From contig NZ_LMFS01000001.1 of the NCBI RefSeq assembly GCF_001426945.1, positions 895,757 to 959,756 on the forward strand: a stretch of 64,000 nt of DNA, read 5' to 3'. The position numbers and the translations under genes were made by a program. This document shows, one piece after another, positions 36,237-45,365 of the stretch (position 1 is the first letter of the stretch; each line of letters opens with the position of its first letter). Under the pieces are notes generated by a model that saw only the letters and a list, made by a program, of their open reading frames with translations, made no database searches and was not told the origin of the DNA. This stretch comes from Pseudolabrys sp. Root1462. GTDB lineage: Bacteria; Pseudomonadota; Alphaproteobacteria; Rhizobiales; Xanthobacteraceae.

Positions 36237-37775
36237 ATGATCAAGCCCTTTCTGACTGTCGGCGGCTATACGCTCCTGTCGCGGGTGACGGGCTTTATTC
36301 GCGACATCATCATGGCGGCGGTACTCGGCGCCGGCCCGGTGGCCGACGCGTTCTTCGTTGCCTTCCGGCTGCCCAACCATTTCCGCGCCATCTTTGCCGA
36401 AGGTGCATTTAATGCCGCGTTCGTGCCGGCCTATGCCCGCGTGCGCGCGCAGGGCGGCGAGGCGCGCGCCGGGCTGTTCGCCGATCACATCTTCACCATC
36501 CTGCTAGCCTCGCAAATCGTCCTGCTGGTGTTGGCACTGCTGTTCACCCCGCAGGCCATCGACCTGCTGGCCCCGGGCTTCAGCGACGACACGAAGCGCT
36601 ACGCGCTGGCGGTGGATCTCACGCGCATCACCTTTCCTTATCTGTTGATGATCACGCTAGTCACGCTGTACGGCGGCATCCTCAATGCGCTGCAGCGCTT
36701 CGCCGCGGCGTCGGCAGCACCGATCCTGCTGAACCTGTCGCTGATCGTGGCGCTGTTACTCGCCGTCTATTTTCCGACGCCCGGCCACGCCGCGGCCTGG
36801 GGCGTCGTCGTCTCCGGCGTCTTGCAGGCGCTGCTGGTCGGCGGCGACAGCTTCCGCCAGGGCGTGCTGGCGCGGTTGCGGCGCCCGGTGTTCGATGCCG
36901 ACGTAAAGCAGTTCTTCCGCGCACTCGGGCCTGCAACGGTGGGCTCGGCCGGCGTGCAACTGGCGTTGTTCGCCGACACGATCATCGGCAGCTTGCTGCC
37001 GGCCGGCGCCATCTCGGCGCTGTATTACGCCGACCGCATCAACCAGTTGCCGATCGGCGTGATCGGCATTGCCGCCGGCACCGTGGTGCTGCCGGAAATG
37101 TCACGGCGCCTCGCCGCGGGCGATGACGCCGGCGCAGCCAATGCGCAGAATCGCGCCTTCGAATTCACCCTGTTGCTGGCGATGCCGTGCCTTGCCGCAT
37201 TCATCGCCATCCCCGACCTCATCATGCGCGCGCTGTTCGTGCGCGGCGCCTTTACGATCGCCGATGCCGACGCCGCCGGCGCGACTCTGGCCGCCTATGC
37301 GGTCGGCCTGCTGCCGTTCCTCCTGATCCGCAGTGCGGTGGCTACCTTCTTTGCGCGCGGCGACACCGCGACGCCGGTGAAGGCGTCGCTGACGGCGGCG
37401 GCGGTCAATATCGGCCTGAAGGTGGTGCTGATGGGGCCGCTGGCGCAGATCGGCCTCGCGCTCGCCACCTCGATCGGCGCCTGGATCAACCTCACGCTGG
37501 TGGTCTGGCTGGCCCATCGCGCCGGTCATGCCCGGGTCGACGGCCGGCTGCGGCGATCGACGGCGAAGTTCTTGATCGCCGGTGCTACCATGACGGCAAT
37601 CCTGTGGCTTGGCGCCGCGCCGACCGCGCGTCTGTTTCAGGGCTGGCCCGCCTCGGCGCTACTGACGCTTGCCACCATCGGTGTCGTCGGCGGTACGGTC
37701 TACGCCGTGATGATATTCGCCATGTTCGGGCGGAGCTGGTTGCTGGCTTTTCGTGCACGCCGTGGCGCGCGATAG
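36237..37775 (+). CDS. murJ: Lipid II flippase MurJ
   Basis: A 512-residue MOP-superfamily membrane protein with about 13-14 helices that flips the peptidoglycan precursor lipid II. 'YTLLSRVTGFIRDIIMAAVL' and 'DAFFVAFRLPNHFRAIFAEG' (with 'AFNAAFVPAYAR') are the MurJ signatures. 'YYADRINQLPIGVIGIA' is the second conserved block. The start is ATG 36237; the open frame reaches back to 35949 across the manC start, but that part is not protein-like for this family. The 200-bp divergent gap to manC has no clear promoter motif. Confidence 0.92.
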   Translation: MIKPFLTVGGYTLLSRVTGFIRDIIMAAVLGAGPVADAFFVAFRLPNHFRAIFAEGAFNAAFVPAYARVRAQGGEARAGLFADHIFTILLASQIVLLVLALLFTPQAIDLLAPGFSDDTKRYALAVDLTRITFPYLLMITLVTLYGGILNALQRFAAASAAPILLNLSLIVALLLAVYFPTPGHAAAWGVVVSGVLQALLVGGDSFRQGVLARLRRPVFDADVKQFFRALGPATVGSAGVQLALFADTIIGSLLPAGAISALYYADRINQLPIGVIGIAAGTVVLPEMSRRLAAGDDAGAANAQNRAFEFTLLLAMPCLAAFIAIPDLIMRALFVRGAFTIADADAAGATLAAYAVGLLPFLLIRSAVATFFARGDTATPVKASLTAAAVNIGLKVVLMGPLAQIGLALATSIGAWINLTLVVWLAHRAGHARVDGRLRRSTAKFLIAGATMTAILWLGAAPTARLFQGWPASALLTLATIGVVGGTVYAVMIFAMFGRSWLLAFRARRGAR

Positions 37776-37869
37776 GGCGCTTCGGCAGAAACGCAAGAAT
37801 TCCCGGCGCTTTTCGTCCTCCACGTTGCGATTTGGCCACGGTGGACAGGCTGTTGCGACGCCGCTATGT

Positions 37870-37885
37870 CAGATGACCTCATCTG
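37870..37885. promoter_or_regulatory. Perfect 16-bp palindrome upstream of RND pump
   Basis: CAGATGA (37870-37876) and TCATCTG (37879-37885) flank CC. The centre is about 40 bp upstream of the pump's ATG, in the 142-bp murJ/pump gap. It is a possible repressor site (TetR-like), although no regulator gene is adjacent. Confidence 0.45.
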
Positions 37886-37917
37886 CGGCCGCGCGCGATT
37901 TCAGTGATGGACTGGCA

Positions 37918-39144
37918 ATGAATCGAATCGAGATTCCGCTTTCCCGCTCCTTCGTCTCTTCGTTCGGTCGAGCCAGCCTGGTCATGGCACTGGCAGCTTT
38001 TCTCGCGGGTTGCGGCGAGGGGCAGAAGCAGCAGCAGGCCGGGCCGCCGCCGACGCCGGTTACGGTGGCGCCGCCCACAAAGCGCACGGTCACCGATTAC
38101 GATGAATATGTCGGCCGCTTCATCGCGGTGAACAGCGTCGAAGTGCGAGCGCGTGTTTCCGGCTATCTCGACTCCGTAGATTTCAAGGACGGTCAGCTCG
38201 TCAAGGATGGCGACCTTCTTTTCACTATCGACAAGCGCCCCTTCCAAAACGCGGTCGCGCAGGCGCGCGCAACATTGGCGGCGGCGCAGTCCAATCTCGC
38301 CTTCACCGAAGCCGATTACACGCGCGGCCAGCAACTGGTGAAGGAAAAGACCATCACCGACCAGACCTTCGAGCAGCGGTCGCAGGCATTCCGCAACGCG
38401 CGCGCGGCGGTCAGCGGCGCCGAGGCGCAGGTGCGTACGGCAGAGCTCGATCTCGAATTCACCGAGTTGCGTGCGCCGATCCCGGGTCGCATTGGCGACC
38501 GCCGCGTCACGCCCGGCAACCTGGTAACGGGCGGCACCGGCGGCAACACGACGCTGCTCGCCACCATCGTCTCGACCGATCCGATCTACTTCGAGTTCAC
38601 CTTCGACGAAGCGTCCTATCTGCGTTACGAGCGCAATGCCGGGACCGGCGCCGATATCGCCAGCCGCGGCGCCAGCGTACCGGTCGGCCTCAAGCTGATC
38701 GACGAGAAGGACTTCAGCCACGACGGCCGCATGGACTTCGTCGATAACGTCATCGACCGCACCTCCGGCACCATTCGCGGCCGCGCCGTGTTCGCCAATG
38801 CGAATGGCGTGTTCACGCCGGGCATGTTCGGGCGCGTCCGGGTGCCCGCGACGTCGCCTTACGAGGCACTGCTGGTGCCCGACACCGCCATCGGCAGCGA
38901 GCAGGCGCGCAAATACGTGCTCGTGGTCGATGCCCAGAACAAGACCGTGCAGAAATACGTCACGCTGGGCCAGCTCATCGACGGCAAGCTGCGCGTCATC
39001 AAGGAAGGGCTTGCCGCGGACGACAAGGTAATCGTCAACGGCATCGCCCGCGTCCGTCCTGGCCAAGCGGTGGCGCCGCAGCCGGAAGGGCAGGCCCAGC
39101 CCGGCGGCCAGCCGCCGGCGGCTGCGCCGGCGCCGGCGAAGTAG
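37918..39144 (+). CDS. RND efflux periplasmic adaptor (membrane fusion) lipoprotein
   Basis: A 408-residue AcrA/MexE-type adaptor. The N-terminus has a lipobox 'LAAFLAGCGEG', so Cys near residue 32 should be lipidated. The barrel-sandwich lipoyl half-motifs are 'VEVRARVSGYLDSVDFKDG' and 'LRAPIPGRIGDRRVTPGNLV'. Between them lies a predicted coiled-coil hairpin ('AVAQARATLAAAQSNLAF' and 'ARAAVSGAEAQVRTAELDLE'). The C-terminal tail is Pro/Ala/Gln-rich. It links the inner-membrane pump encoded 9 bp downstream to an outer-membrane channel not encoded in this window. Confidence 0.92.
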   Translation: MNRIEIPLSRSFVSSFGRASLVMALAAFLAGCGEGQKQQQAGPPPTPVTVAPPTKRTVTDYDEYVGRFIAVNSVEVRARVSGYLDSVDFKDGQLVKDGDLLFTIDKRPFQNAVAQARATLAAAQSNLAFTEADYTRGQQLVKEKTITDQTFEQRSQAFRNARAAVSGAEAQVRTAELDLEFTELRAPIPGRIGDRRVTPGNLVTGGTGGNTTLLATIVSTDPIYFEFTFDEASYLRYERNAGTGADIASRGASVPVGLKLIDEKDFSHDGRMDFVDNVIDRTSGTIRGRAVFANANGVFTPGMFGRVRVPATSPYEALLVPDTAIGSEQARKYVLVVDAQNKTVQKYVTLGQLIDGKLRVIKEGLAADDKVIVNGIARVRPGQAVAPQPEGQAQPGGQPPAAAPAPAK

Positions 39145-39153
39145 GGCGCCGCC

Positions 39154-42100
39154 ATGCGATTGTCGCACTTCTTCATCGACCGGCCGATTTTCGCTTCGGT
39201 CATCTCGATCGTGATCATCATTCTCGGTGCGGTGTCGTTCGGCCGTCTGCCGGTCGCGCAGTATCCCGAGATCGCGCCGCCGACCATCAATGTCACCGGC
39301 CAGTTCCCCGGCGCCAGCGCCGAGATCGTCGCCGAGACGGTGGTGGCGCCGATCGAGCAGCAGATCAACGGCGTCGAGGGGATGCTCTACATCTCGTCGA
39401 ACTCGACTGCCGACGGCCGTTTTTCGATCGCGGTGACGTTCGACATCGGCGTCAATCTCGATATCGCGCAGGTGCAGGTGCAGAACCGCGTCGCAACCGC
39501 GACGCCGCGCCTGCCGGCGCAGGTGCAGCAGATCGGTGTGACGGTCGCCAAGAGTTCGCCCGACATCCTGATGGTGGTGAACCTCTTCTCCAAGGACAAA
39601 TCGCGCGACGCGCTTTACATTTCGAACTATGCCAACCTCCAGATCAAGGACGCGTTGACGCGCGTCGATGGCGTCGGCTCGATCACGGTGTTCGGCAGCC
39701 GTGACTACGCCATGCAGGTCTGGCTCGACCCGGACCGCATGCAGTCGCTCAACCTGACGGCCGGTGACGTAACCTCTGCGCTGCAGCAGCAGAACATCCA
39801 GGTCGCGTCCGGTGTGCTCAACCAGCCGCCGGTGGCGAACCAGCTTGCCTTCCAGATTGCGGTGCGCACGCTGGGGCGTCTGTCGACGCCCGAGGAGTTC
39901 GGCAACGTCGTCATCAAGCAGACGGCCAATGCGGTGATCCGCGTCAAGGATGTCGGGCGCGTCGAATTGATCGCGCAGGACTACACGTCGAACTCCTATC
40001 TCGACCGCTACGAATCCGTGGCGCTGGCGGTGTTCCAGCGGCCCGGCTCGAACGCGCTGACGACCGGCGACAACATCGTCAAGGCCGTCAAGGAAATGTC
40101 GAAGAGCTTCCCGTCTGGGGTCGACTACGGCATTTTCTACAATCCGACGCAGTTCATCCAGCAGTCGGTCGATGCCGTGATCTCGACCATCTTCGAGGCG
40201 GTGATTCTCGTCGTCCTCGTGATCGTGCTGTTCCTGCAGACCTGGCGCGCCGCCGTCATTCCGCTGCTGGCGATTCCGATCTCGCTGATCGGCACCTTCT
40301 TCCTGATGGGGTTGTTCGGCTTCTCGCTCAACAACCTGTCGCTGTTCGGCCTCGTGCTCGCGATCGGCATCGTGGTCGACGACGCCATCGTCGTCGTGGA
40401 GAACGTCGAGCGCAACATCGCCGAGGGACTGTCGCCGCGCGATGCCGCCTACAAGACGATGGACGAGGTCGGTACGGCGCTGATCTCGATCGCGCTGGTG
40501 CTGTGCGCGGTGTTCGTGCCGACGGTGTTCATCACCGGCATCTCCGGCCAGTTCTATCGCCAGTTCGCGCTGACCATCACCGCCGCCACCGTCATCTCGC
40601 TGACATGTTCGCTGACCCTGTCGCCGGCGATGTGCGCGCTGTTGTTGAAGCCGCACAAGGCCGCGCACGAGGAGCGCCGGTTCGAGAAGCCACTGCACGG
40701 CTTCTTCCGGCTGTTCAACCGCGGCTTCGACGCGCTGGCCAGCGGCTACAGCGGCCTCGTCAAGCGTATCGTGCGCTTCGCCGTGGTCATGCTGGTCGCC
40801 TATGTCGCCATCCTCGGCTTCGGCCTCAGCGAATTCCGCAAGACGCCGCAGGGCTTCATCCCGCAGATCGACCGCGGCATCCTCATCGTCGCCGCGCAAC
40901 TGCCGCCGGGCGCCTCGCTCGAGCGCACCGACAAGGTGATGCGGCAGGCGACCGACATCATGCTCAAGACGCCCGGCGTCGCCGACGCTGTGGTTATCGT
41001 CGGCTTCTCCGGCGCGACCTTCACCAACGCGCCGAATGCCGGCGCCATGTTCATCGTGCTCGAGCCGTTCGAGGAGCGCGCCAAGGATCCGCGCAAATCG
41101 ACGGCGGCGATCCAGGCGGCGCTGTTCCAGAAGCTCGGCGCGCTGCAGGAAGCCTTCATGATTGTGGTGCAGCCGCCGCCGGTGTCCGGCATCGGCAACG
41201 CCGCCGGCTTCCGCATGATGGTCGAGGACCGCAACGGCGCCGGCCCCGCGGCGTTGCAGGGCGCGATCTACGCCATGATGGGCAAGGCGGCGCAGACGCC
41301 GGGCCTCCAGCAGGTCTATTCCCTGTTCGAGACGTCGACGCCGCAGCTTTTCCTCGACATCGACCGCACCAAGGCTCAATTGCTCGGAGTCAACCTGGGC
41401 GACGTATTCCAGGCGCTGCAGGTTTATATCGGTTCGGCTTACGTCAACGACTTCAACCTGTTCGGCCGCACCTTCCGCGTCCAAGTCCAGGCGAGGGCCG
41501 ACGCGCGCCTGCAGCCCAAGGACGTGCTGACGCTGCGCGTGCGCAATACGCAGGGCGGCACCGTGCCGCTCGGCTCGTTCACGACGGTGCGCGACATCTC
41601 CGGTCCATACCGGTTGCCGCGCTATAACCTTTATCCCGCCGCCGAGCTCGATGGCGCGCCGGCGCCGGGCTACAGCCAGGGGCAGGCGATTGAACTGATG
41701 CAGAAGCTCGCTGCGGAAACGCTGCCCGCCGGCTTCAGCTACGAGTGGACCACGCTCGCGTTCCAGCAATTGCGTGCCGGCAACACCGCGATCTTCGCCT
41801 TCGTGCTCGGCGTCGCTTTCGTGTTCCTGGTGCTGGCGGCGCAATACGAGAGCCTGACGCTGCCGCTCGCCGTCATCCTCATCGTGCCGATGTGTCTGGT
41901 CGCAGCCATTGTCGGAGTCGTGCTGCGCGGGCAGGACAACAACATTCTGACACAGGTCGGCTTCATCGTGCTGATCGCGCTCGCCGCCAAGAACGCGATT
42001 CTCATCGTCGAATTCGCCAAGCAGGTCGAGGACAACGGCAAGAGCCGGTTCGACGCCGCGGTCGAGGCCGCGCGGCTGCGCTTGCGGCCGATCCTGATGA

Positions 42101-42315
42101 CGTCGCTCGCCTTCGTCTTCGGCGTTGCGCCGCTGGTGTGGGCGGTCGGCGCCGGCGCGGAACTGCGCCAGTCGCTTGGCACGGCCGTATTTTCGGGCAT
42201 GATCGGGGTGACGGCGTTCGGCCTGATCTTCACCCCGGTGTTCTACGTGGTGTCGCGCTGGCTCGCGACGCGGTTTACCCGCAAGAAGCCGGCGCCGGCG
42301 GGGCCGGTACACTGA
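39154..42315 (+). CDS. RND multidrug efflux permease (AcrB/MexF type, HAE1)
   Basis: A 1053-residue proton-driven inner-membrane pump. 'FFIDRPIFASVISIVIIILG' is the first helix, followed by 'LPVAQYPEIAPPTI'. Proton-relay residues are present in 'GIVVDDAIVVVENVERN' (the DD pair). 'GFIPQIDRG' and 'AAKNAILIVEFAKQ' (the relay lysine region) are also typical. The length and two-fold repeat match AcrB/MexF. It forms a tripartite pump with the adaptor. Substrates cannot be read from sequence. A 1487-codon open frame on the other strand is a high-GC shadow. Confidence 0.95.
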   Translation: MRLSHFFIDRPIFASVISIVIIILGAVSFGRLPVAQYPEIAPPTINVTGQFPGASAEIVAETVVAPIEQQINGVEGMLYISSNSTADGRFSIAVTFDIGVNLDIAQVQVQNRVATATPRLPAQVQQIGVTVAKSSPDILMVVNLFSKDKSRDALYISNYANLQIKDALTRVDGVGSITVFGSRDYAMQVWLDPDRMQSLNLTAGDVTSALQQQNIQVASGVLNQPPVANQLAFQIAVRTLGRLSTPEEFGNVVIKQTANAVIRVKDVGRVELIAQDYTSNSYLDRYESVALAVFQRPGSNALTTGDNIVKAVKEMSKSFPSGVDYGIFYNPTQFIQQSVDAVISTIFEAVILVVLVIVLFLQTWRAAVIPLLAIPISLIGTFFLMGLFGFSLNNLSLFGLVLAIGIVVDDAIVVVENVERNIAEGLSPRDAAYKTMDEVGTALISIALVLCAVFVPTVFITGISGQFYRQFALTITAATVISLTCSLTLSPAMCALLLKPHKAAHEERRFEKPLHGFFRLFNRGFDALASGYSGLVKRIVRFAVVMLVAYVAILGFGLSEFRKTPQGFIPQIDRGILIVAAQLPPGASLERTDKVMRQATDIMLKTPGVADAVVIVGFSGATFTNAPNAGAMFIVLEPFEERAKDPRKSTAAIQAALFQKLGALQEAFMIVVQPPPVSGIGNAAGFRMMVEDRNGAGPAALQGAIYAMMGKAAQTPGLQQVYSLFETSTPQLFLDIDRTKAQLLGVNLGDVFQALQVYIGSAYVNDFNLFGRTFRVQVQARADARLQPKDVLTLRVRNTQGGTVPLGSFTTVRDISGPYRLPRYNLYPAAELDGAPAPGYSQGQAIELMQKLAAETLPAGFSYEWTTLAFQQLRAGNTAIFAFVLGVAFVFLVLAAQYESLTLPLAVILIVPMCLVAAIVGVVLRGQDNNILTQVGFIVLIALAAKNAILIVEFAKQVEDNGKSRFDAAVEAARLRLRPILMTSLAFVFGVAPLVWAVGAGAELRQSLGTAVFSGMIGVTAFGLIFTPVFYVVSRWLATRFTRKKPAPAGPVH

Positions 42316-42362
42316 TGCAAGGCCTACGGTAACAGCGCACAACTGGGAATAAGGAGCAGCAT

Positions 42363-44663
42363 ATGGCGATGACGAAATTTGGATTTGGCCAGCCGCTCAC
42401 CCGCAAGGAAGACGACGCGCTGTTGCGCGGCGCCGGCTGTTACGTCGCCGATGTCGCGCCGGAGGGCACGTTGCATGCCGTCGTGCTGCGCTCGCCGCAC
42501 GCCCATGCGCGCTTCACCATCGGCGACCTCGCGCCGATCAGGGCGATGAAGGGCGTCCGTCTGGTGCTGACCAGCGCCGATATCGCCGATCTTGGGCCGA
42601 TGCCGACGCCTGGCGTTCTCGAAGGCGTCGCCATCGACGTGCCGTTCTATCCGGTGCTCGCGCGTGACGTCGTGCGCCATGTCGGCGATGCCGTGGCCTT
42701 CGTCGTGGCCGACACGCTCAATCAGGCCAAGGACGCCGCCGAAACGATCAGCATCGACTGGGAGCCGCTGCCGCACATCATCGGCGCGGTGGAAGCGCTG
42801 GCCAAAGGTGCGCCGCGGGTCTGGGCCGACCGGCCCAATCTGGTGTTCGAAACCAGCGCCGGCGATCAGGCGGCGACCAAGGCCGCCTTCGCCAAGGCCG
42901 CGCGTACGGTCTCGACCACGATCGTCAACCAGCGTCTCGTCACCAATTACATGGATACGCGCGGCGTCATCGCGGAATATGACGGCGACCGCTATACACT
43001 GACGCTCGGCAGCCAGGGCAGCCATATCATCCGCGACATCATCTGCGGTGCCGTGCTGAAGAAGCCGCTGGAGAAGATGCGCGTCATTACGCCGGATGTC
43101 GGCGGCGGGTTCGGCACCAAGCTGTTTCCCTACCGCGAATATGCGCTGGCCGCAGTCGCGGCGGAAAAGCTGCGCAAGCCGGTGAAGTGGATCGCCGATC
43201 GTTCGGAGCATTTCCTCGGCGACAGCCACGGCCGCGACAACATCTCGACCGCCACGATTGCGCTCGACGAGAGCGGCAAGTTCCTGGGCCTCGACATCGA
43301 TATCGTCGCCGACATGGGATCCTACCTGTCGTGCTATGCGCCTTACATCCCTTGGCTCGGTGTCGGCATGGCGACGGGATCCTACGACATCCCGGTTGCT
43401 TACGTGCGTTTGCGCGCGGCCTATACCAACACGGTGCCGGTCGATGCCTATCGTGGCGCGGGCCGCCCCGAGGCGTCTTATCTGATCGAGCGGGCGGTCG
43501 ATAACACCGCGCGTGAAATCGGCACGGCGTCGGATGCGCTGCGACGCAAGAACCTGATCAAGCCGTCGCAACTGCCTTACACCACGCCGACCGGCAAGGA
43601 GTACGACTCCGGCGATTTCGCCGGCGGGCTCAAGCACGCCCAGGAGTTGATCGACTGGAAGGGATTCGGCAAACGCGCGACGGCTGCCAGGCGCATTGGC
43701 AAGCTGCGCGGCATCGGTATTGCGACTTACATTGAGGCCTGCGGGAATAACGGTCCGGAAACCGCAACCATCACGCTCGACCGCGACGGCGGCGTCACCG
43801 TGCTGATCGGCACGCAATCGACCGGGCAGGGGCATCACACGTCCTACGCCCAGCTCGTCGCCGAGCGGCTCGATCTGCCGCCGGATCGCGTGCGCGTGGT
43901 CCAGGGCGATACCGACAGGATTGCCAGCGGCGCCGGCACCGGCGGCTCGAGCTCGATTCCCGTGGGCGGCGTCTCGGTCGATCGGGCCTCGCGCACTTTG
44001 GCCGACCAGCTCAAGGATCTCGCCGCCGACGCCCTCGAAGCCGCCGCCGGCGACATGGAAATCGCCGAAGGGACCGTGCGCGTCGGCGGCACCGACCGCG
44101 CGATTTCCTTTGCCGATCTCGCCGCGCACCCCAGGGCGACGCCGGAGAAACTGACCGCGGCCAAGGATTTCGGAACGGACAAGCCGACCTATCCGAACGG
44201 CGCGCACATCGCCGAGGTCGAAATCGATCCGGACACCGGCAAGACGACGATCATGAACTATGTCGTGGTTGACGACTTCGGCGCGACGCTCAACCCGTTG
44301 CTGCTGGCGGGTCAGGTGCATGGCGGTCTGGTGCAGGGCATCGGCCAGGCGCTCATGGAAGAAACGGTATACGACTCAGCGAGCGGCCAGCTCGTCAGCG
44401 CGAGCTTCATGGATTACGCGATGCCGCGCGCGCATGACGTACCGTCATTCGTCTTCGAAACGCGAAACACGCCGTGCAAAACCAATCCCCTGGGCGTCAA
44501 AGGCGCGGGCGAGGCCGGCGCTATCGGTTCATGCCCGGCGGTCATGAATGCCGTCATTGACGCCCTCGACCGCGCTTATGGCATCCGTCACATCGACATG
44601 CCGGCGACGCCGATGAAGGTGTGGACCCTGATCGACAAGGCGCGGAGTTTGCCTGCGGCATAA
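42363..44663 (+). CDS. Molybdopterin-binding large subunit of a xanthine oxidase-family hydroxylase (form II CoxL-like)
   Basis: A 766-residue large subunit of a molybdenum hydroxylase. The domain opening is 'GQPLTRKEDDALLRGAGCYV'. 'RSPHAHARF' and 'TPDVGGGFGTK' bind the molybdenum cofactor. The active-site loop reads 'VDAYRGAGRPEASYLIER', the AYRGAGR form II type, not AYRCSFR of true CO dehydrogenases. 'GVKGAGEAGAIGS' holds the catalytic glutamate. The iron-sulfur and FAD subunits normally next to it are absent; two cytochrome c genes follow instead. The substrate is probably an aldehyde or heterocycle but is unknown. AAGGAG lies 6 bases before ATG 42363. Confidence 0.88.
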   Translation: MAMTKFGFGQPLTRKEDDALLRGAGCYVADVAPEGTLHAVVLRSPHAHARFTIGDLAPIRAMKGVRLVLTSADIADLGPMPTPGVLEGVAIDVPFYPVLARDVVRHVGDAVAFVVADTLNQAKDAAETISIDWEPLPHIIGAVEALAKGAPRVWADRPNLVFETSAGDQAATKAAFAKAARTVSTTIVNQRLVTNYMDTRGVIAEYDGDRYTLTLGSQGSHIIRDIICGAVLKKPLEKMRVITPDVGGGFGTKLFPYREYALAAVAAEKLRKPVKWIADRSEHFLGDSHGRDNISTATIALDESGKFLGLDIDIVADMGSYLSCYAPYIPWLGVGMATGSYDIPVAYVRLRAAYTNTVPVDAYRGAGRPEASYLIERAVDNTAREIGTASDALRRKNLIKPSQLPYTTPTGKEYDSGDFAGGLKHAQELIDWKGFGKRATAARRIGKLRGIGIATYIEACGNNGPETATITLDRDGGVTVLIGTQSTGQGHHTSYAQLVAERLDLPPDRVRVVQGDTDRIASGAGTGGSSSIPVGGVSVDRASRTLADQLKDLAADALEAAAGDMEIAEGTVRVGGTDRAISFADLAAHPRATPEKLTAAKDFGTDKPTYPNGAHIAEVEIDPDTGKTTIMNYVVVDDFGATLNPLLLAGQVHGGLVQGIGQALMEETVYDSASGQLVSASFMDYAMPRAHDVPSFVFETRNTPCKTNPLGVKGAGEAGAIGSCPAVMNAVIDALDRAYGIRHIDMPATPMKVWTLIDKARSLPAA

Positions 44664-44809
44664 GGGCGCTTCCCTATCACACCAACGTGAACGCAAGCGC
44701 CACGGCGACCACCATAATTCGCGGGGAATATCCGGCTCTGACCGGGGTTTGCTTGCGTGGTGAAGTCGGCCGGCCCGTGCGGCCGTCTATCCTGAACGAG
44801 GGGTTTCTC

Positions 44810-45256
44810 ATGAAGTTATCGACTTGGTTTGCGGCGGGTCTGGTTGCCACTGTCGCCATGGCCGCCACTGCGGTCGTTGCGCAGCAAGATCCGATCGCGA
44901 CCCGCAAGGAACTGATGAAGGCCAACGGGCGCAATGCCGGCGTCATCGTCAAGATGGTCAAGGGCGAAGAAGCCTTTGATGCAAACAAGGTGAAGACCGC
45001 ATTCGACCAATGGGACGAGACGGCCACGAAGTTTCCGTCGTTGTTCCCCGACAGCTCGAAGGACGGCGACACGCGCGCGCTTCCCGCCGTGTGGAGCGAA
45101 CGGGCGAAGTTCGATGCCGCGATCGCCAAGTTCAAGAAAGACGTCGATGACAATCGAGCCCAGGCGATGAGCGGCGCGGACGGTCTCAAAGTCGCGCTGG
45201 CTGCGGTTGGCAAGAATTGCAGCGATTGCCACGAGACGTTCCGCAAAGCGCAATAA
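44810..45256 (+). CDS. Class II cytochrome c (cytochrome c'/c556-like)
   Basis: A 148-residue secreted haem protein. A signal peptide (residues 1-25, ending 'AVVAQ') precedes a four-helix-bundle-like domain. The single haem motif 'CSDCH' lies at the very C-terminus, the hallmark of class II cytochromes (Cytochrom_C_2 family). The axial Met/His arrangement cannot be judged. ATG 44810 has GAGGGG about 7 bases upstream. It lies between the molybdenum hydroxylase and a dihaem cytochrome, so it may carry electrons from that enzyme; this is inference. Confidence 0.9.
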   Translation: MKLSTWFAAGLVATVAMAATAVVAQQDPIATRKELMKANGRNAGVIVKMVKGEEAFDANKVKTAFDQWDETATKFPSLFPDSSKDGDTRALPAVWSERAKFDAAIAKFKKDVDDNRAQAMSGADGLKVALAAVGKNCSDCHETFRKAQ

Positions 45257-45365
45257 GTCGACGCGCCGTGCGCTGACTTGCAGGAGGGCGGCCGTCCATG
45301 ACGCGCCGCCCTTTCGCTTGCCGGCGGGGAAGCTACACTGGGCGGCCTACCTCGGAGAACAGTGC

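Noticed and set aside
37879-42342. A 1487-codon open frame on the minus strand
   Set aside because: It is antisense to the RND adaptor and pump, both of which have clear family motifs. Its translation is very rich in Arg, His, Asp and Gln without recognisable domains, as expected for a shadow frame in high-GC DNA.
42324-44321. A 665-codon minus-strand frame
   Set aside because: It is antisense to the molybdenum hydroxylase subunit, whose cofactor motifs are intact. No family features.
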